NCBI GenBank assembly: GCA_003141245.1
Contig: PLLE01000041.1
Location: forward strand, 39,029-103,028
Direction of reading: 5' to 3'
DNA length: 64,000 nt
DNA from: Chloroflexota bacterium
GTDB taxonomy: Bacteria; Chloroflexota; Limnocylindria; Limnocylindrales; CSP1-4
Position numbers and translations under genes: made by a program. Below are positions 37,435 through 48,096 of the stretch, piece after piece. Within the stretch, counting starts at the first letter, position 1. The number at the start of each line of letters is the position of its first letter. Below the pieces are notes generated by a model, which worked only from the letters and a program-made list of their open reading frames with translations, had not been told where the DNA came from and did not search any database.

Positions 37435-38721
37435 ATGCCGTCATTTCACGCCCCCCGGGGCACCCGCGACCTGCTGCCCGACGCAAGCTCGGGCCTGAAC
37501 CGCCTGGAAGGGATCGCCCGCTCGCTGGCCGGCCGCTACGGCTATCGCGAGATGGATATTCCGATCTTCGAGCAGACGGCCGTCTTTGAACGCGGCATCG
37601 GCGAAGCCACGGACGTGGTCGAGAAGGAGCTGTTCCGGCTGGCGTCCCGGACCGAAGATTCGGAAGCGTGGGCGCTCCGACCCGAGGCGACCGCGGGGGT
37701 CGTTCGGGCGTATGTGCAGCACGGGATGCAGACCTGGCCGCAGCCGGTCAAGTTGACCGTGCTCGGTCCGATGTTCCGTTACGACCGGCCGCAGGCGGGT
37801 CGATATCGCCAGTTCTGGCAGTGGGACGCGGAGGCGATCGGCGATCCGGGTCCGGCGGTTGACGCCGAGATCGTCGAGCTGGGATACCGTTTCTACGTGG
37901 AGTCGGGCGTGCCCGATGTCCAGGTCCTGCTCAATTCGATCGGCGACGGCGCGTGCCGGCCGGCGTACCTGGAGCAGCTGACGGCCTACTTCGGGCGCCA
38001 TGAGGCGGAGCTGCCCGAACTCGAGCGGCGACGGCTCGACGCGAATCCTCTGCGCCTGCTCGATTCGAAGGACCCCGCGATGGCCGCGCTGGTGGCTGCC
38101 GCGCCCAGGATCGGCGACTGCCTGTGCGAGGCCTGTGCGGCCCATTTCGCCGCGGTTCGGACGCACCTCGACGCGCTCGGCGTGCCCTATCGCCTGGAGC
38201 CCACGCTGGTTCGCGGGCTCGACTACTACACCCGGACCGCTTTCGAGTACTACCGACACGGAGCCGAAGGGCAGCAGCAGGCCCTCGGCGGCGGCGGCCG
38301 ATACGACGGCCTGGTGGAGTTGCTCGGCGGGCGCCCAACTCCTGGAATCGGCTTCGCGCTCGGCCTGGACCGTGTGATGCTGGCCCTCGAGAAGAGCGGA
38401 GCCGCGGCCGCCGTCGAGGCGCCGCCGCTGGCGGTCGTCGTCGGGGCCGATCCGACCGACACGGTTTCACGCCTGCGGGTGGCGAGCCTATTGCGCGCCG
38501 AAGGGCTGTTCGTGCGCGCGGAGCTGGCCCAGCGCAAGCTCGGCCGGCAGCTGGAGAGCGCGTCGCGGGACCACGCCCACTTCGCGGTGATCATCGGCGA
38601 CGAATTGAACGGAGGCCACGTCCAGCTCAAGGACCTCGAAGCGGGGACGCAGCATCTGGTCGCCCTCGACGACCTGGCCCGCGACCTGGCCCGCGCCGCA
38701 AAGAGCCACCACCACGGGTAA
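37435..38721 (+). CDS. hisS: Histidyl-tRNA synthetase
   Basis: FHAPRGTRDLLPDASSGLNRLEGIARSLAGRYGYREMDIPIFEQTAVFERGIGEATDVVEKELF; GLDYYTRTAFEYY. Confidence 0.96.
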   Translation: MPSFHAPRGTRDLLPDASSGLNRLEGIARSLAGRYGYREMDIPIFEQTAVFERGIGEATDVVEKELFRLASRTEDSEAWALRPEATAGVVRAYVQHGMQTWPQPVKLTVLGPMFRYDRPQAGRYRQFWQWDAEAIGDPGPAVDAEIVELGYRFYVESGVPDVQVLLNSIGDGACRPAYLEQLTAYFGRHEAELPELERRRLDANPLRLLDSKDPAMAALVAAAPRIGDCLCEACAAHFAAVRTHLDALGVPYRLEPTLVRGLDYYTRTAFEYYRHGAEGQQQALGGGGRYDGLVELLGGRPTPGIGFALGLDRVMLALEKSGAAAAVEAPPLAVVVGADPTDTVSRLRVASLLRAEGLFVRAELAQRKLGRQLESASRDHAHFAVIIGDELNGGHVQLKDLEAGTQHLVALDDLARDLARAAKSHHHG

Positions 38722-38817
38722 CGGAGTCTCCGGCACGGCTGCTCCCGCTCCGCGGGAATTTGGGCCTCCAAGGGAACGAAACGCGCCGTCGCACCGGTCA
38801 TAGGTGGTGACGGGCGA

Positions 38818-39363
38818 ATGGAGGCAGCGGTGGAGCGGGAGCTGGTGCTAGCGGCCCGGCTGGGCGACGAGGTCGCCTTTGCCCGGCTGATCGAATCGGA
38901 AGCCCCGCGCACCTATCGCGCCGTCCTGGCGGTGGTCCGCTCGCCCGAGGATGCCCAGGAGGTGATGCAGGATGCGTCGATACGAGCCTGGCGTCAGATC
39001 AGGGGGCTGCGCGACGCCGAGAGCTGGCCGGCCTGGTTTCGTCGAATCGCCGTCCGGCAGGCGATCGATCGAGCCGGCCGTCAGGGCCGAATGCGCCTGC
39101 GTGAGGTCAGCCTGGACTCGGTCGAAGGCGAGCCTGCTCATGACCCGACTGCCCGCTGGACGGACAGGGCGGCAGTGATGGCCGCCCTGCAGCTCCTGGG
39201 GAACGAGGACCGAGCACTGCTGGGCCTGCGCTTCGGTGCCGACCTTGCGGTGCCGGACGTGGCGGCGGCGCTCGGGATTCCTCTTGGCACCGCGAAATCG
39301 CGCCTGCACCGCGCGCTCGGGCGCCTGGCTGCGGCGATGGGAGATGACGATGTCCGGCGATGA
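38818..39363 (+). CDS. RNA polymerase sigma factor, sigma-70 family, ECF subfamily
   Basis: ELVLAARLGDEVAFARLIESEAPRTYRAVLAVVRSPEDAQEVMQDASIRAWRQI...LLGLRFGADLAVPDVAAALGIPLGTAKSRLHRALGRL. Confidence 0.93.
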   Translation: MEAAVERELVLAARLGDEVAFARLIESEAPRTYRAVLAVVRSPEDAQEVMQDASIRAWRQIRGLRDAESWPAWFRRIAVRQAIDRAGRQGRMRLREVSLDSVEGEPAHDPTARWTDRAAVMAALQLLGNEDRALLGLRFGADLAVPDVAAALGIPLGTAKSRLHRALGRLAAAMGDDDVRR

Positions 39364-40588
39364 GCCGATCTTGACCGGCCGGGAAGAGCGCGCCGCCGCG
39401 GCGCTGCGGCTTGCGCTCCGCAGCGTGAGCGAGGAATGGCCTTTGCGAGTGGATGCGGCCGCCTGGGTGGCGAGCGTTCCGAGGCGACGGTCGATCGGGC
39501 GCCGGCTGCCGGTCGGCATCGCCGCCGCGCTCGCGGTGTTGATCGCGGGAGCCATGGCGTTCACGGCGTGGCCTCGGGGCGCCGGACCGCCGTCTCCCGG
39601 GCCATCCTTGCCGGGTACGCCGGGACACTTCGACGACGGTCAGGAGTCGTTCGACTACCCGACCGACTGGTCGGTCCTGGCTGGCAGCGACCACGGCGCC
39701 ACGGGGGTCATGGACGTCCTCGCCGTGCTTGGCAACGGCAGCTGGCACGAGAGTTGCCAGCGCGGTGCCGAAGGGACGAGCTCGTGGATGAACTGCAGCA
39801 CCGACGCTGTCGACGTGCCGTCCGGCGGCGTGGTCGTCAAGATCTACCTGTGGTATGGCGGCCCTTACGTGCCTTGCCGGGGAGACACCCAGGCCAACGC
39901 GACCTTCGGCCACCTCGCCGTGCGCAAGACCGTCGACGCGACCGTCACTACGTGGGAGATACGAGTCCCGGGCAACGAGTTCGGCCAGAACAGCAACATC
40001 TTCGTCGAGGTCCACACCAGCAGCCCGAGCCAGCTGGCTCGGGCGGAAGCGCTGGTGGCGAGCTTCCGCTGGGCTCCCGGTGAATCGAACGTCGGCGGCT
40101 GCGCTTCGATCGAGACTCCAACGCCTTCGCCCAGCCTGGCTCGCTACCACGCCGACGGCATTTCGTTCGACTACCCGGCGAGCTGGCCCGTCATCTCCGG
40201 CTACCAGCACTGGGGTATTCACGGGCCGACAGTCGAGTTCGCGGTGGGGACGGGCACCGTGGGTTCCGGTTGCACCGTGAGCGCCTCACCGAATCCAGGG
40301 GTTTCGTGCGGCGCCCCTAGTCTCAGTGTCACCGCGGATCAGGTGGTCGTCTTCTGGTACGAAGGCGCGTGGTTGATGGATCCCGGTGCCCTCCCCACGG
40401 GGAGCTTGCCACCTGGCCAAGTGCGGGTCACCGTCGGCGGCATGCCGGCAATCGAAAGTCACGCTGACGGCTGGGCAAAGTGGCAGGTGAGCAGGGTCGG
40501 CTACATCGAGGCGCAATGGGGACCTGACGCCACGAATGCGGAAGCCGAGGTGGACGCTCTCGTCGCGAGTCTGTCGCTCGATCGGTAG
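39350..40588 (+). CDS. Putative membrane anti-sigma factor with two homologous extracytoplasmic domains
   Basis: Overlaps the sigma gene by 14 bp; ~60-aa cytoplasmic N-terminus, one TM (VGIAAALAVLIAGAMAFTAW), then two repeats (SFDYPTDWSVL...ARAEALVASFRW; SFDYPASWPVI...AEAEVDALVASLSLD). Confidence 0.65.
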   Translation: MSGDEPILTGREERAAAALRLALRSVSEEWPLRVDAAAWVASVPRRRSIGRRLPVGIAAALAVLIAGAMAFTAWPRGAGPPSPGPSLPGTPGHFDDGQESFDYPTDWSVLAGSDHGATGVMDVLAVLGNGSWHESCQRGAEGTSSWMNCSTDAVDVPSGGVVVKIYLWYGGPYVPCRGDTQANATFGHLAVRKTVDATVTTWEIRVPGNEFGQNSNIFVEVHTSSPSQLARAEALVASFRWAPGESNVGGCASIETPTPSPSLARYHADGISFDYPASWPVISGYQHWGIHGPTVEFAVGTGTVGSGCTVSASPNPGVSCGAPSLSVTADQVVVFWYEGAWLMDPGALPTGSLPPGQVRVTVGGMPAIESHADGWAKWQVSRVGYIEAQWGPDATNAEAEVDALVASLSLDR

Positions 40589-40636
40589 TACTTGGTTCGG
40601 CAAGTCAGGGCGGCGCCTGTCCGCTAGCATTCGCGC

Positions 40637-42529
40637 ATGAGTGACGACCGCCCAGTTCCGCCCGAGCCTGCCTTCAGCCTCGCCACGCCTTATCGCGACG
40701 CGACGTGCGGCGAGCTGCGTGCCGGCGACGCCGGGAGGACGGTGCAGCTAGCGGGATGGGTGCATCGCCGCCGCGACCACGGCCAGCTCATCTTCCTGGA
40801 CCTGCGCGACCGCTACGGGATCACGCAAGTCGTCGTCGACGCCCAGGAGTCGCCCGTGGCTCACGCCGTCGCCAACCGGACCCGCAACGAGTTCGTGCTG
40901 GAGATCAAGGGCGAGGTCGCCAGGCGAATGGCCGGCAAGGAGAACGAGGAGCTGCTCACCGGAGAGGTCGAGCTTCGGGGTCGTGAGGTCGAAATCCTGA
41001 GCGAGGCCCAGACGCCGCCTTTCTACATCAACGAGCCGGACGCTCCGGTCGACGAGAGCCTGCGACTGCGCTATCGCTACCTGGACATTCGTCGACGCCC
41101 GCTGCTCGAGCGGCTCCTGCTTCGTTCGGAGCTGGTCAGGGCGATCCGCGACGCCCACCACAAAGCCGGCTTCGTGGAGATCGAGACGCCGATCCTGCTG
41201 AAGTCGACGCCCGAAGGCGCCCGCGACTTCATCGTGCCGAGCCGCCTGCAGCCGGGTTCGGTCTACGCGCTGCCGCAGAGCCCGCAGCAGCTCAAGCAGC
41301 TGTTGATGGTCGCCGGCATAGACCGCTACTTCCAGATCGCCCGTTGCTTCCGCGACGAGGACCTGCGCGGCGACCGCCAGCCCGAGTTCACGCAGCTCGA
41401 CCTGGAGATGAGCTTCGTCACCGAAGAGCGGGTGATGGAGTTCGTCGAGGCGATGATCATCGAGGTCAGCCGAGCGACCACGCCCGATCGGCCGATCCAG
41501 GAGATTCCATTCCCGCGCTTCACGTACGAGGAGGCACTGGAGCGGTTCGGCTCGGACAAGCCCGATCTCCGCTTCGGAATGGAGCTTGTCGATCTCGCTC
41601 CGGCGCTGAGGGAGGGGACCACCGGCTTCCGCGTCTTCGACGAGACGCTCGCCGCCGGCGGGCGCGTCAAGGCTGTGACGGCACCAGGCATGGCCGACGC
41701 CACTCGCAGCCAGATCGACGAGCTGACGCAGTTCGCGCGCCGGCACGGCGCAAAGGGCCTGGCCCACGTCGCCGTGGCCGCGGACGGGACCGGCCATTCG
41801 CCTATCGCCAAGTTTCTCGGCGAGGAGCGGGTTGCGGCAATTGTGGCCGCGGCCGCCGCAAGGCCTGGCGACCTGATCCTCATCGTCGCCGATCCGAGCC
41901 GTGAGCTCGTCGCCGAAGTCCTCGGCCGGCTCCGCGGGGAACTCGGGCTGCGGCTCGGCCTGGCCGAGCCGGGGGTCCTCGCCTACTGCTGGGTTCACCG
42001 CTTCCCGATGTATCAGTGGGACACCGAGCGCGGCCGCTGGGACGCCACCCACAACCCGTTCAGCGGGGTCGTCCCCGAGGACGAGGCTCTGCTGGTGACC
42101 GCCTCCGGCGATCCGTACGAGCCCTCTCGACAGGATCCGGCCGGCAAGGCCCGGGCGATGCAATACGACGTGGCTCTCAACGGCTGGGAGCTGGGCGGCG
42201 GCTCGGTCAGGATTCATCGCCGTGAACTGCTGGAGCGCAGCTTCGCCCTGCAGGGCTACAGCCTGGAGCAGATGCACGAGCGCTTCGGGGGGATCCTCGA
42301 GGCCTTCGACTTCGGCGCGCCTCCGCACGGTGGGATCGCGATAGGGATCGACCGCTGGTCCGCGCTTCTGGCGTACCAGACGAACATCCGTGAGGTCATG
42401 GCGTTCCCGAAGACCCAGTCCGGCACGGATCTGATGATGCAAGCCCCGTCACAGCCCGATCCGGAGCAGTTCGCCGAACTAGGTCTGCGGTTCGTCGGGA
42501 TCCGACCGGAGCACGTCGCGGAGAGCTGA
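40637..42529 (+). CDS. aspS: Aspartyl-tRNA synthetase
   Basis: DATCGELRAGDAGRTVQLAGWVHRRRDHGQLIFLDLRDRYGITQVV, FRDEDLRGDRQPEFTQLDLEMSFV, PPHGGIAIGIDRWSALL. Confidence 0.97.
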   Translation: MSDDRPVPPEPAFSLATPYRDATCGELRAGDAGRTVQLAGWVHRRRDHGQLIFLDLRDRYGITQVVVDAQESPVAHAVANRTRNEFVLEIKGEVARRMAGKENEELLTGEVELRGREVEILSEAQTPPFYINEPDAPVDESLRLRYRYLDIRRRPLLERLLLRSELVRAIRDAHHKAGFVEIETPILLKSTPEGARDFIVPSRLQPGSVYALPQSPQQLKQLLMVAGIDRYFQIARCFRDEDLRGDRQPEFTQLDLEMSFVTEERVMEFVEAMIIEVSRATTPDRPIQEIPFPRFTYEEALERFGSDKPDLRFGMELVDLAPALREGTTGFRVFDETLAAGGRVKAVTAPGMADATRSQIDELTQFARRHGAKGLAHVAVAADGTGHSPIAKFLGEERVAAIVAAAAARPGDLILIVADPSRELVAEVLGRLRGELGLRLGLAEPGVLAYCWVHRFPMYQWDTERGRWDATHNPFSGVVPEDEALLVTASGDPYEPSRQDPAGKARAMQYDVALNGWELGGGSVRIHRRELLERSFALQGYSLEQMHERFGGILEAFDFGAPPHGGIAIGIDRWSALLAYQTNIREVMAFPKTQSGTDLMMQAPSQPDPEQFAELGLRFVGIRPEHVAES

Positions 42530-43138
42530 GGGCGGAGGTCCGCCTGCCGGTTCGGGCGGCCCCTGGTAGTCCGGCAGGGCATCGCGCGGTGTCGCCATGT
42601 CGTGGACGATCCCCGGATCGCCGAGCTCGTTGGTCAGCAGCGGGACGCCCGCCGCGACGAGCGTCGCCACGGCTTCCTCGCCGTGCTGGCCGGAGAGCGC
42701 GGCCAGACGGTCCGTCAGCGCGACCGGCACCAGGATCGGGAAGCCGGGCTGGCCGCGATACGCCGGCCGGACGATCGCTTCCGGAGCGGCCCCGTGCGCC
42801 TCGATCAGCGAGGTCACGGTCTCGGGATCGACCCAGACGAACTTGAACGGCCACAACAGCGCGCCCGAGACGTCCGCCACGGTGGCCGTCGCCGTCCGCA
42901 TGCCCCGGACGAACCAGGCGATGCCGCGCGGCTCGTCGGGAGTGGGGCTGACAAGCTTGACCGCCAGGTCGGAGACGGCGGCCTGCAGCTCGCCGGTGAC
43001 CTGCGGCGTGACCGCGACGGTCGGCAGCGCGCCGCCCGACCAGGCGGTCTGGGCGATGCGCCGGAGAGCGGGCTCCCCGTCCGCGTCGGCGAGGGCCGCC
43101 GGCAGCTCCGGCACGAGGACTACGGCAGCGACGGTCAT
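42479..43138 (-). CDS. MocA/MobA-like nucleotidyltransferase family protein, degenerate N-terminal signature
   Basis: C-terminal part of minus ORF 42479..44974; MTVAAVVLVPELPAALADADGEPALRRIAQTAW...GQPGFPILVPVALTDRLAALSGQHGEEAVATLVAAGVPLLTNELGDPGIVHDMATPRDALPDYQG; convergent 51-bp overlap with aspS. Confidence 0.65.
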   Translation of the reverse strand: MTVAAVVLVPELPAALADADGEPALRRIAQTAWSGGALPTVAVTPQVTGELQAAVSDLAVKLVSPTPDEPRGIAWFVRGMRTATATVADVSGALLWPFKFVWVDPETVTSLIEAHGAAPEAIVRPAYRGQPGFPILVPVALTDRLAALSGQHGEEAVATLVAAGVPLLTNELGDPGIVHDMATPRDALPDYQGPPEPAGGPPPSALRDVLRSDPDEPQT

Positions 43139-43249
43139 GGGCTGACCTCCTTGATCCGAGTGTAGCGCGGCCGGCCCCGCTTGCCGACGCCTCGTCCCCG
43201 AACTCGTTTGGGGCTCTCGGTCCGGGACTGTGCGACAATTTCGGCGCCC

Positions 43250-45157
43250 ATGAACGACTCTCCTCGTCCCGTCACGCGCTCCGACATCCGGAATCTGGCC
43301 ATCGTTGCCCACGTCGACCACGGCAAGACAACGCTCGTGGACGCGATGCTCCGCCAGGCCGGAGCCTTCCGAGTCAACCAGGTGGTCGTGGATAGAGTCA
43401 TGGACTCCGGGGACCTCGAGCGCGAGAAGGGGATCACGATCCTCGCCAAGCAGACCTCCGTCGACTACGACGGGATCCGCCTGAACATCGTCGACACCCC
43501 CGGCCATGCCGACTTCGGCGGGGAGGTCGAGCGCAGCCTGCTGATGGTCGACTCGATTCTGCTGCTCGTAGACGCGGCCGAGGGACCGCTGCCGCAGACG
43601 CGCTATGTGCTGCAGAAGGCGATGTCGCATCACCTTCCCGTGGTTGTTGCCATCAACAAGATCGACCGCTCGGACGCGCGCGCCGCGGAGGTCCTCGATG
43701 CCGTCTACGAGCTGTTCATGGATCTTGGCGCGGACGCCGCGCAGATCGACTTCCCGGTCGTCTACACGAACGCGAAGACAGGCACGGCGACGCTGAAGAT
43801 CGATGAGCCGGGCACCGATCTCCGGCCGCTCTTCGAGCTGCTGATCGAGCACACGCCCGCGCCAACCTACCAGGAGGGCCACCCGCTTCAGCTGCTCGTC
43901 ACGAACCTCTCCGCGAACGACTATGTCGGACGCATGGCTGTCGGGCGGGTCTGGAACGGCACGATCAGGATGGGCCAGCGGGTCGCGATCGTTCGCGAGG
44001 AAGCCGATGACACAGCCGGCTCGGTCGAGCCCGGCCGCACCATCATTCTGTCCGGCACGGTGACCAGCCTGACGACGGCCCACGGCATCGAGCGCGTCGA
44101 CATCGCGGAGGCGGGCCCGGGCGACATCGTCGCCGTTGCCGGCATCCCAGATGTCACGATCGGCGACACGATCACCGATCCGGGCGACCCGCGGCCGCTG
44201 CCGCGCCTGGATGTTGATGCCCCGACCCTCAGCATGACGTTCGGGGCGAACACCTCGCCTCTCTCCGGACGCGAGGGGCGCTACGTCACCACCCGCCAGA
44301 TCAAGCAGCGCCTGGACCGCGAAGTCCTCGGCAACGTCTCGATCGAGTACCTGCCCACCGACTCCGCCGATACGTATGAGGTCCGCGGCCGCGGGGAGCT
44401 GCAGCTGGCGATCCTGATCGAGCAGATGCGACGCGAGGGCTACGAGCTCCAGGTTTCGCGACCCGAGGTGCTGCTCCACGAAGTTCGCGGCGAGATCCAC
44501 GAGCCCTACGAGCGGATCACGGTCGACATACCGCCCGACTTCATCGGCTCGGTTCAGAGGGCGCTGGCCGATCGCAAGGGGCGTCTCGAGCAGATGAGCA
44601 CCGATGCCGACGGACGCGTCCGGATGGAGTACGTCATCCCGGTTCGCGGATTGATCGGTTTCCGAGGCCAGCTGCTCACCGAGACCCGCGGCACGGCCCT
44701 GCTCCACCAGATCGGCGAGGGCTACGGTCCGTGGGCCGGCGAGGTCACGCACCGCACGACGGGCGTCCTGGTCGCCGATCGAACGGGCGTCTCGAACGGC
44801 TACGGTCTCTTCAACCTCCAGGAGCGATCCGAACTGTTCATCGGCACCGGCGCGGACGTGTACGAAGGGATGGTCATCGGCGAGAACTCGCGCTCCGAGG
44901 ACATGGACGTCAACGCGACCAAAGAGAAGAAGCTGACCAACATGCGGACTCACTCCCACGACGAGGCGCTGCACCTGACGCCGCCGCGGGAGCTGACTCT
45001 GGAGTCGGCGATCGAGTTCATCGGCGGCGACGAACTCGTCGAAGTGACGCCCAAGTCGATCCGGCTACGCAAGAGGGTCCTCTCGCAGCACGATCGGCGT
45101 CGCATCGCCGGCCGCGAATACGACCGGGCAATGGCCGAGCGCGACGCGACCAGATAA
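43250..45157 (+). CDS. typA: Ribosome-associated GTPase TypA/BipA
   Basis: [67 protein letters not shown]. Confidence 0.97.
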   Translation: MNDSPRPVTRSDIRNLAIVAHVDHGKTTLVDAMLRQAGAFRVNQVVVDRVMDSGDLEREKGITILAKQTSVDYDGIRLNIVDTPGHADFGGEVERSLLMVDSILLLVDAAEGPLPQTRYVLQKAMSHHLPVVVAINKIDRSDARAAEVLDAVYELFMDLGADAAQIDFPVVYTNAKTGTATLKIDEPGTDLRPLFELLIEHTPAPTYQEGHPLQLLVTNLSANDYVGRMAVGRVWNGTIRMGQRVAIVREEADDTAGSVEPGRTIILSGTVTSLTTAHGIERVDIAEAGPGDIVAVAGIPDVTIGDTITDPGDPRPLPRLDVDAPTLSMTFGANTSPLSGREGRYVTTRQIKQRLDREVLGNVSIEYLPTDSADTYEVRGRGELQLAILIEQMRREGYELQVSRPEVLLHEVRGEIHEPYERITVDIPPDFIGSVQRALADRKGRLEQMSTDADGRVRMEYVIPVRGLIGFRGQLLTETRGTALLHQIGEGYGPWAGEVTHRTTGVLVADRTGVSNGYGLFNLQERSELFIGTGADVYEGMVIGENSRSEDMDVNATKEKKLTNMRTHSHDEALHLTPPRELTLESAIEFIGGDELVEVTPKSIRLRKRVLSQHDRRRIAGREYDRAMAERDATR

Positions 45158-45207
45158 TCGGGTCTGAAGATGCGGCCCCGACGAGGGCGCGTCGTACAAT
45201 CAGAGCG

Positions 45208-46437
45208 ATGCCGATCTACCTCGACCACGCCGCCACGACTCCGCTGCGGCGCGAAGCGCTCGAGGCGATGCTGCCGTACCTGACGGAGCACTACGGCAAC
45301 CCCTCCTCGGCTCACGGCGTCGGCCGGCGCGCGCGGGCGGGCCTGGACGAGGCCCATGAGCGGGTTGGGCGCGCCATCGGGGCGGAGCCGCGCGAGATCG
45401 TCTTCACCTCCGGCGGGAGCGAGTCGAACAACCTGGCCGTCAAGGGCGCTGCGTGGGCAGGCAAGGCGCGCGGCCATCGGATCGTGACGACCGCGGTCGA
45501 GCACCACTCCGTCGGGCATACCGTCCGCTACCTGGAGAAGTTCGGGTTCGAGATCGTGGAGCTGCCGGTCGATCGCTACGGGCGAGTGGATCCGGAGATG
45601 GTGGAAGCGGCGATCACGCCCAAGACGATCCTCGTCAGCGTCATCCTCGCCAACAACGAGGTCGGCACCATCCAGCCGATCGGTGAGGTCGCGGCCCGCG
45701 TTCGCCGGCACAAGGGCGTGCTGCTGCATGTCGACGCGGTCCAGGCCGCCGCCCACGTGACCCTCGACGTGGCGGACCTGGACGTGGACCTGCTCTCGCT
45801 GGGGGCGCACAAGTTCGAGGGACCCAAGGGTGTCGGGGCCCTCTTCGTGCGCCACGGCACGAACATCCTGGCCCAGCAGCAGGGCGGTGCACAGGAGCGC
45901 TACCGCCGGGCCGGAACGGAGAACGTTGCGGGCGCGATCGGCATGGCGGCGGCCCTGGATCTGGCGGTGGCCGAACGGCCGGCCGTCGGTGGCCTGATCC
46001 GCGGCCTGCGTGAGGCTCTGGCCTCCCGACTCCGCGGCCTCGACGGAATCCAGGAGACCGGCCACCCGACCGAACGTCTGGCCGGCATTCTCTCGCTCGT
46101 CGTCGCTGGGGTCGACGGGGCGGGGCTGGTCATGGCCCTCGATCTGGCGGGGCTGGCCTGCTCGACAGGCTCGGCCTGCGCGACCGGCTCGACCGAAATG
46201 AGCCACGTCCTGACGGCCATGGGCTACCCGGGGGACGAGGCGAAGGGTGCGCTCCGACTTTCGCTGGGTCGGACGACGACGGTCGAGGAGATCGAGCAGG
46301 CGGGACGGTTGATCGTCGGCGCGGTCGAGACCCAGCGCGAAGCGGCTGCCCGGCTTGGCGTGGGCGCGGGAGCCGCCGTCTCGATCCGGGGCTCCGCCTC
46401 GGTCCCGGGCTCCGCCTCCGAGGCACGGGCCGGGTGA
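45208..46437 (+). CDS. Cysteine desulfurase (NifS/IscS family)
   Basis: [75 protein letters not shown]. Confidence 0.95.
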   Translation: MPIYLDHAATTPLRREALEAMLPYLTEHYGNPSSAHGVGRRARAGLDEAHERVGRAIGAEPREIVFTSGGSESNNLAVKGAAWAGKARGHRIVTTAVEHHSVGHTVRYLEKFGFEIVELPVDRYGRVDPEMVEAAITPKTILVSVILANNEVGTIQPIGEVAARVRRHKGVLLHVDAVQAAAHVTLDVADLDVDLLSLGAHKFEGPKGVGALFVRHGTNILAQQQGGAQERYRRAGTENVAGAIGMAAALDLAVAERPAVGGLIRGLREALASRLRGLDGIQETGHPTERLAGILSLVVAGVDGAGLVMALDLAGLACSTGSACATGSTEMSHVLTAMGYPGDEAKGALRLSLGRTTTVEEIEQAGRLIVGAVETQREAAARLGVGAGAAVSIRGSASVPGSASEARAG

Positions 46438-47537
46438 CCCGCGTCCTCGTCGCGATGTCCGGCGGCGTGGACTCGTCAGTTGCCGCGGCGCTGGTGCGTG
46501 CCGCCGGCGACGAGGCGATCGGCGTGTGGATGCGCCTGCACGACGTCGCCGACACGTACTCCGACTTCAAGAAGAGCTGCTGCTCGCTCGATGCCGCGGA
46601 GGACGCCCGACGCGTGGCCGCGCAGCTCGAGATCCCGTTCTACGTCATGAACCTGGAGCCCGAGTTCAACGAGGGTGTGCTGCAGCCGTTCCTTCGGTCG
46701 TACCTGGAGGGACGGACGCCCAGTCCGTGCGTGGACTGCAACAACGTCGTCAAGTTCGGTGCGCTCATGGGCCGGGCCCGGTTCCTGTACGAATGCGACG
46801 CCGTGGCGACCGGGCACTACGCGCGTGTGGGCGCGCCGGACGGTGCAAGCTCAGGCTTTCGTCTGCTGCGGGGCCGCGACCGCGACAAGGACCAGAGCTA
46901 CTTCCTCTACGGCCTGGGCCAGGAAGAGCTGGCCCACGTGCGCTTCCCGCTGGGCGAGATGACCAAACCTGCGGTTCGCGAGGCCGCACGCGCGCTCGGT
47001 CTGGCAACGGCCGACAAGCACGACAGCCAGGAGATCTGCTTCGTGCCCCGCGGCGACTACCGCGACGTCCTGCGTGACCGTGCCGGCTGGAAGGCTGAGC
47101 CGGGACCGGTGATCGACGTCGACGGACGGCAGGTCGGCGAACACTTCGGGGCGGCCTCGTACACGGTCGGCCAGCGGCAGGGACTCGGCGTCGCCGTTGG
47201 TGAGCCGCGATACGTTCGGAAGATCGAATCAGGCGCAAACATCGTGCGGCTGGGCCGCCGCGCCGACCTGGAGACTCGCCGGTTCGAGCTCCAGCAGCTG
47301 CGGTTCGTCGCCGGAGAGCCACCCTCGGAATCGGGCTTCCGGGCCGAGGTCCAGATTCGACACCGCGGACGGGCCGCCCCCGCCACGGTTCGTCCGACCG
47401 ATGACGGCCGTTGGAGCGTCGAGACCGATGATCCGGTCTGGGCGGCCGCGCCCGGTCAGGCGGCCGTCTTCTACGACGGCGATGCCGTCATCGGCGGTGG
47501 CACGATCGCACGAGCCGAGGAATCGGCCGGCGGCTGA
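46434..47537 (+). CDS. mnmA: tRNA-specific 2-thiouridylase MnmA
   Basis: [68 protein letters not shown]. Confidence 0.96.
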   Translation: MTRVLVAMSGGVDSSVAAALVRAAGDEAIGVWMRLHDVADTYSDFKKSCCSLDAAEDARRVAAQLEIPFYVMNLEPEFNEGVLQPFLRSYLEGRTPSPCVDCNNVVKFGALMGRARFLYECDAVATGHYARVGAPDGASSGFRLLRGRDRDKDQSYFLYGLGQEELAHVRFPLGEMTKPAVREAARALGLATADKHDSQEICFVPRGDYRDVLRDRAGWKAEPGPVIDVDGRQVGEHFGAASYTVGQRQGLGVAVGEPRYVRKIESGANIVRLGRRADLETRRFELQQLRFVAGEPPSESGFRAEVQIRHRGRAAPATVRPTDDGRWSVETDDPVWAAAPGQAAVFYDGDAVIGGGTIARAEESAGG

Positions 47538-47607
47538 CGGCCTGCCTATACTCTGGCCGATCGCCGCCTTCGAGGAAGGCCGGCACTAACCCCCGACGAG
47601 GAGGGAA

Positions 47608-47895
47608 GTGGCTCTTGGCCCGGCGCATGTACTGGCGTTCCTGATCGGCGGGTTCCACGTCGCCCTGTTCGTGTTTCTGCGGGGGAGGGGAGGCGGCCGG
47701 ATCCTGCTCGTCGCGTGCGCCGCGATCCTTGGAGCGTGGGCCGGAGATGCCGTCGGCGGCAGACTCGGCATCGATCCCGTCCGGATCGGCGACTTCCATC
47801 TGATCTCGGCCTCGATCGTCGCCTGGGTGGGCATCGGCTTCGTCGCGGTGATCTGGGTTCTCGTCCCCACTCCCGCATCGGAGGAATCGCGATGA
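47608..47895 (+). CDS. Small hypothetical membrane protein (GTG start)
   Basis: Three hydrophobic segments; GGAGGGAA RBS upstream of GTG. Confidence 0.6.
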   Translation: MALGPAHVLAFLIGGFHVALFVFLRGRGGGRILLVACAAILGAWAGDAVGGRLGIDPVRIGDFHLISASIVAWVGIGFVAVIWVLVPTPASEESR

Positions 47896-48050
47896 TCCGG
47901 TCGATCCTGTGGACTCTGGTGTGTCGGCGCGCCCCTGGCGGTCCCTCCGATCCGCGGCTGCTCGCTTTCGCCCGTGGCCTGGCCCTGGGCGCGTTGGCCG
48001 GCGCAGCGATTGCCGGCTCGTCGATCTGGAGCCGCCGGCGCAGCGACTAG
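47892..48050 (+). CDS. Small hypothetical protein with one hydrophobic segment (52 aa)
   Basis: ATGA overlap with the preceding gene; MIRSILWTLVCRRAPGGPSDPRLLAFARGLALGALAGAAIAGSSIWSRRRSD. Confidence 0.5.
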   Translation: MIRSILWTLVCRRAPGGPSDPRLLAFARGLALGALAGAAIAGSSIWSRRRSD

Positions 48051-48096
48051 ACGATCGGCCGCGCCATCGCCCTCACGTTTGGTACCGTTAGCGGCG

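Noticed and set aside
38765-38817. ECF autoregulatory promoter GGAAC...CGTC upstream of the sigma gene
   Set aside because: GGAAC and CGTC are only ~9 nt apart, too short for a functional -35/-10 spacing.
42479-44974. 831-aa minus-strand ORF over typA
   Set aside because: Only the part 42479-43138 reads like a real protein; the remainder is the antisense of typA, a high-GC artefact.
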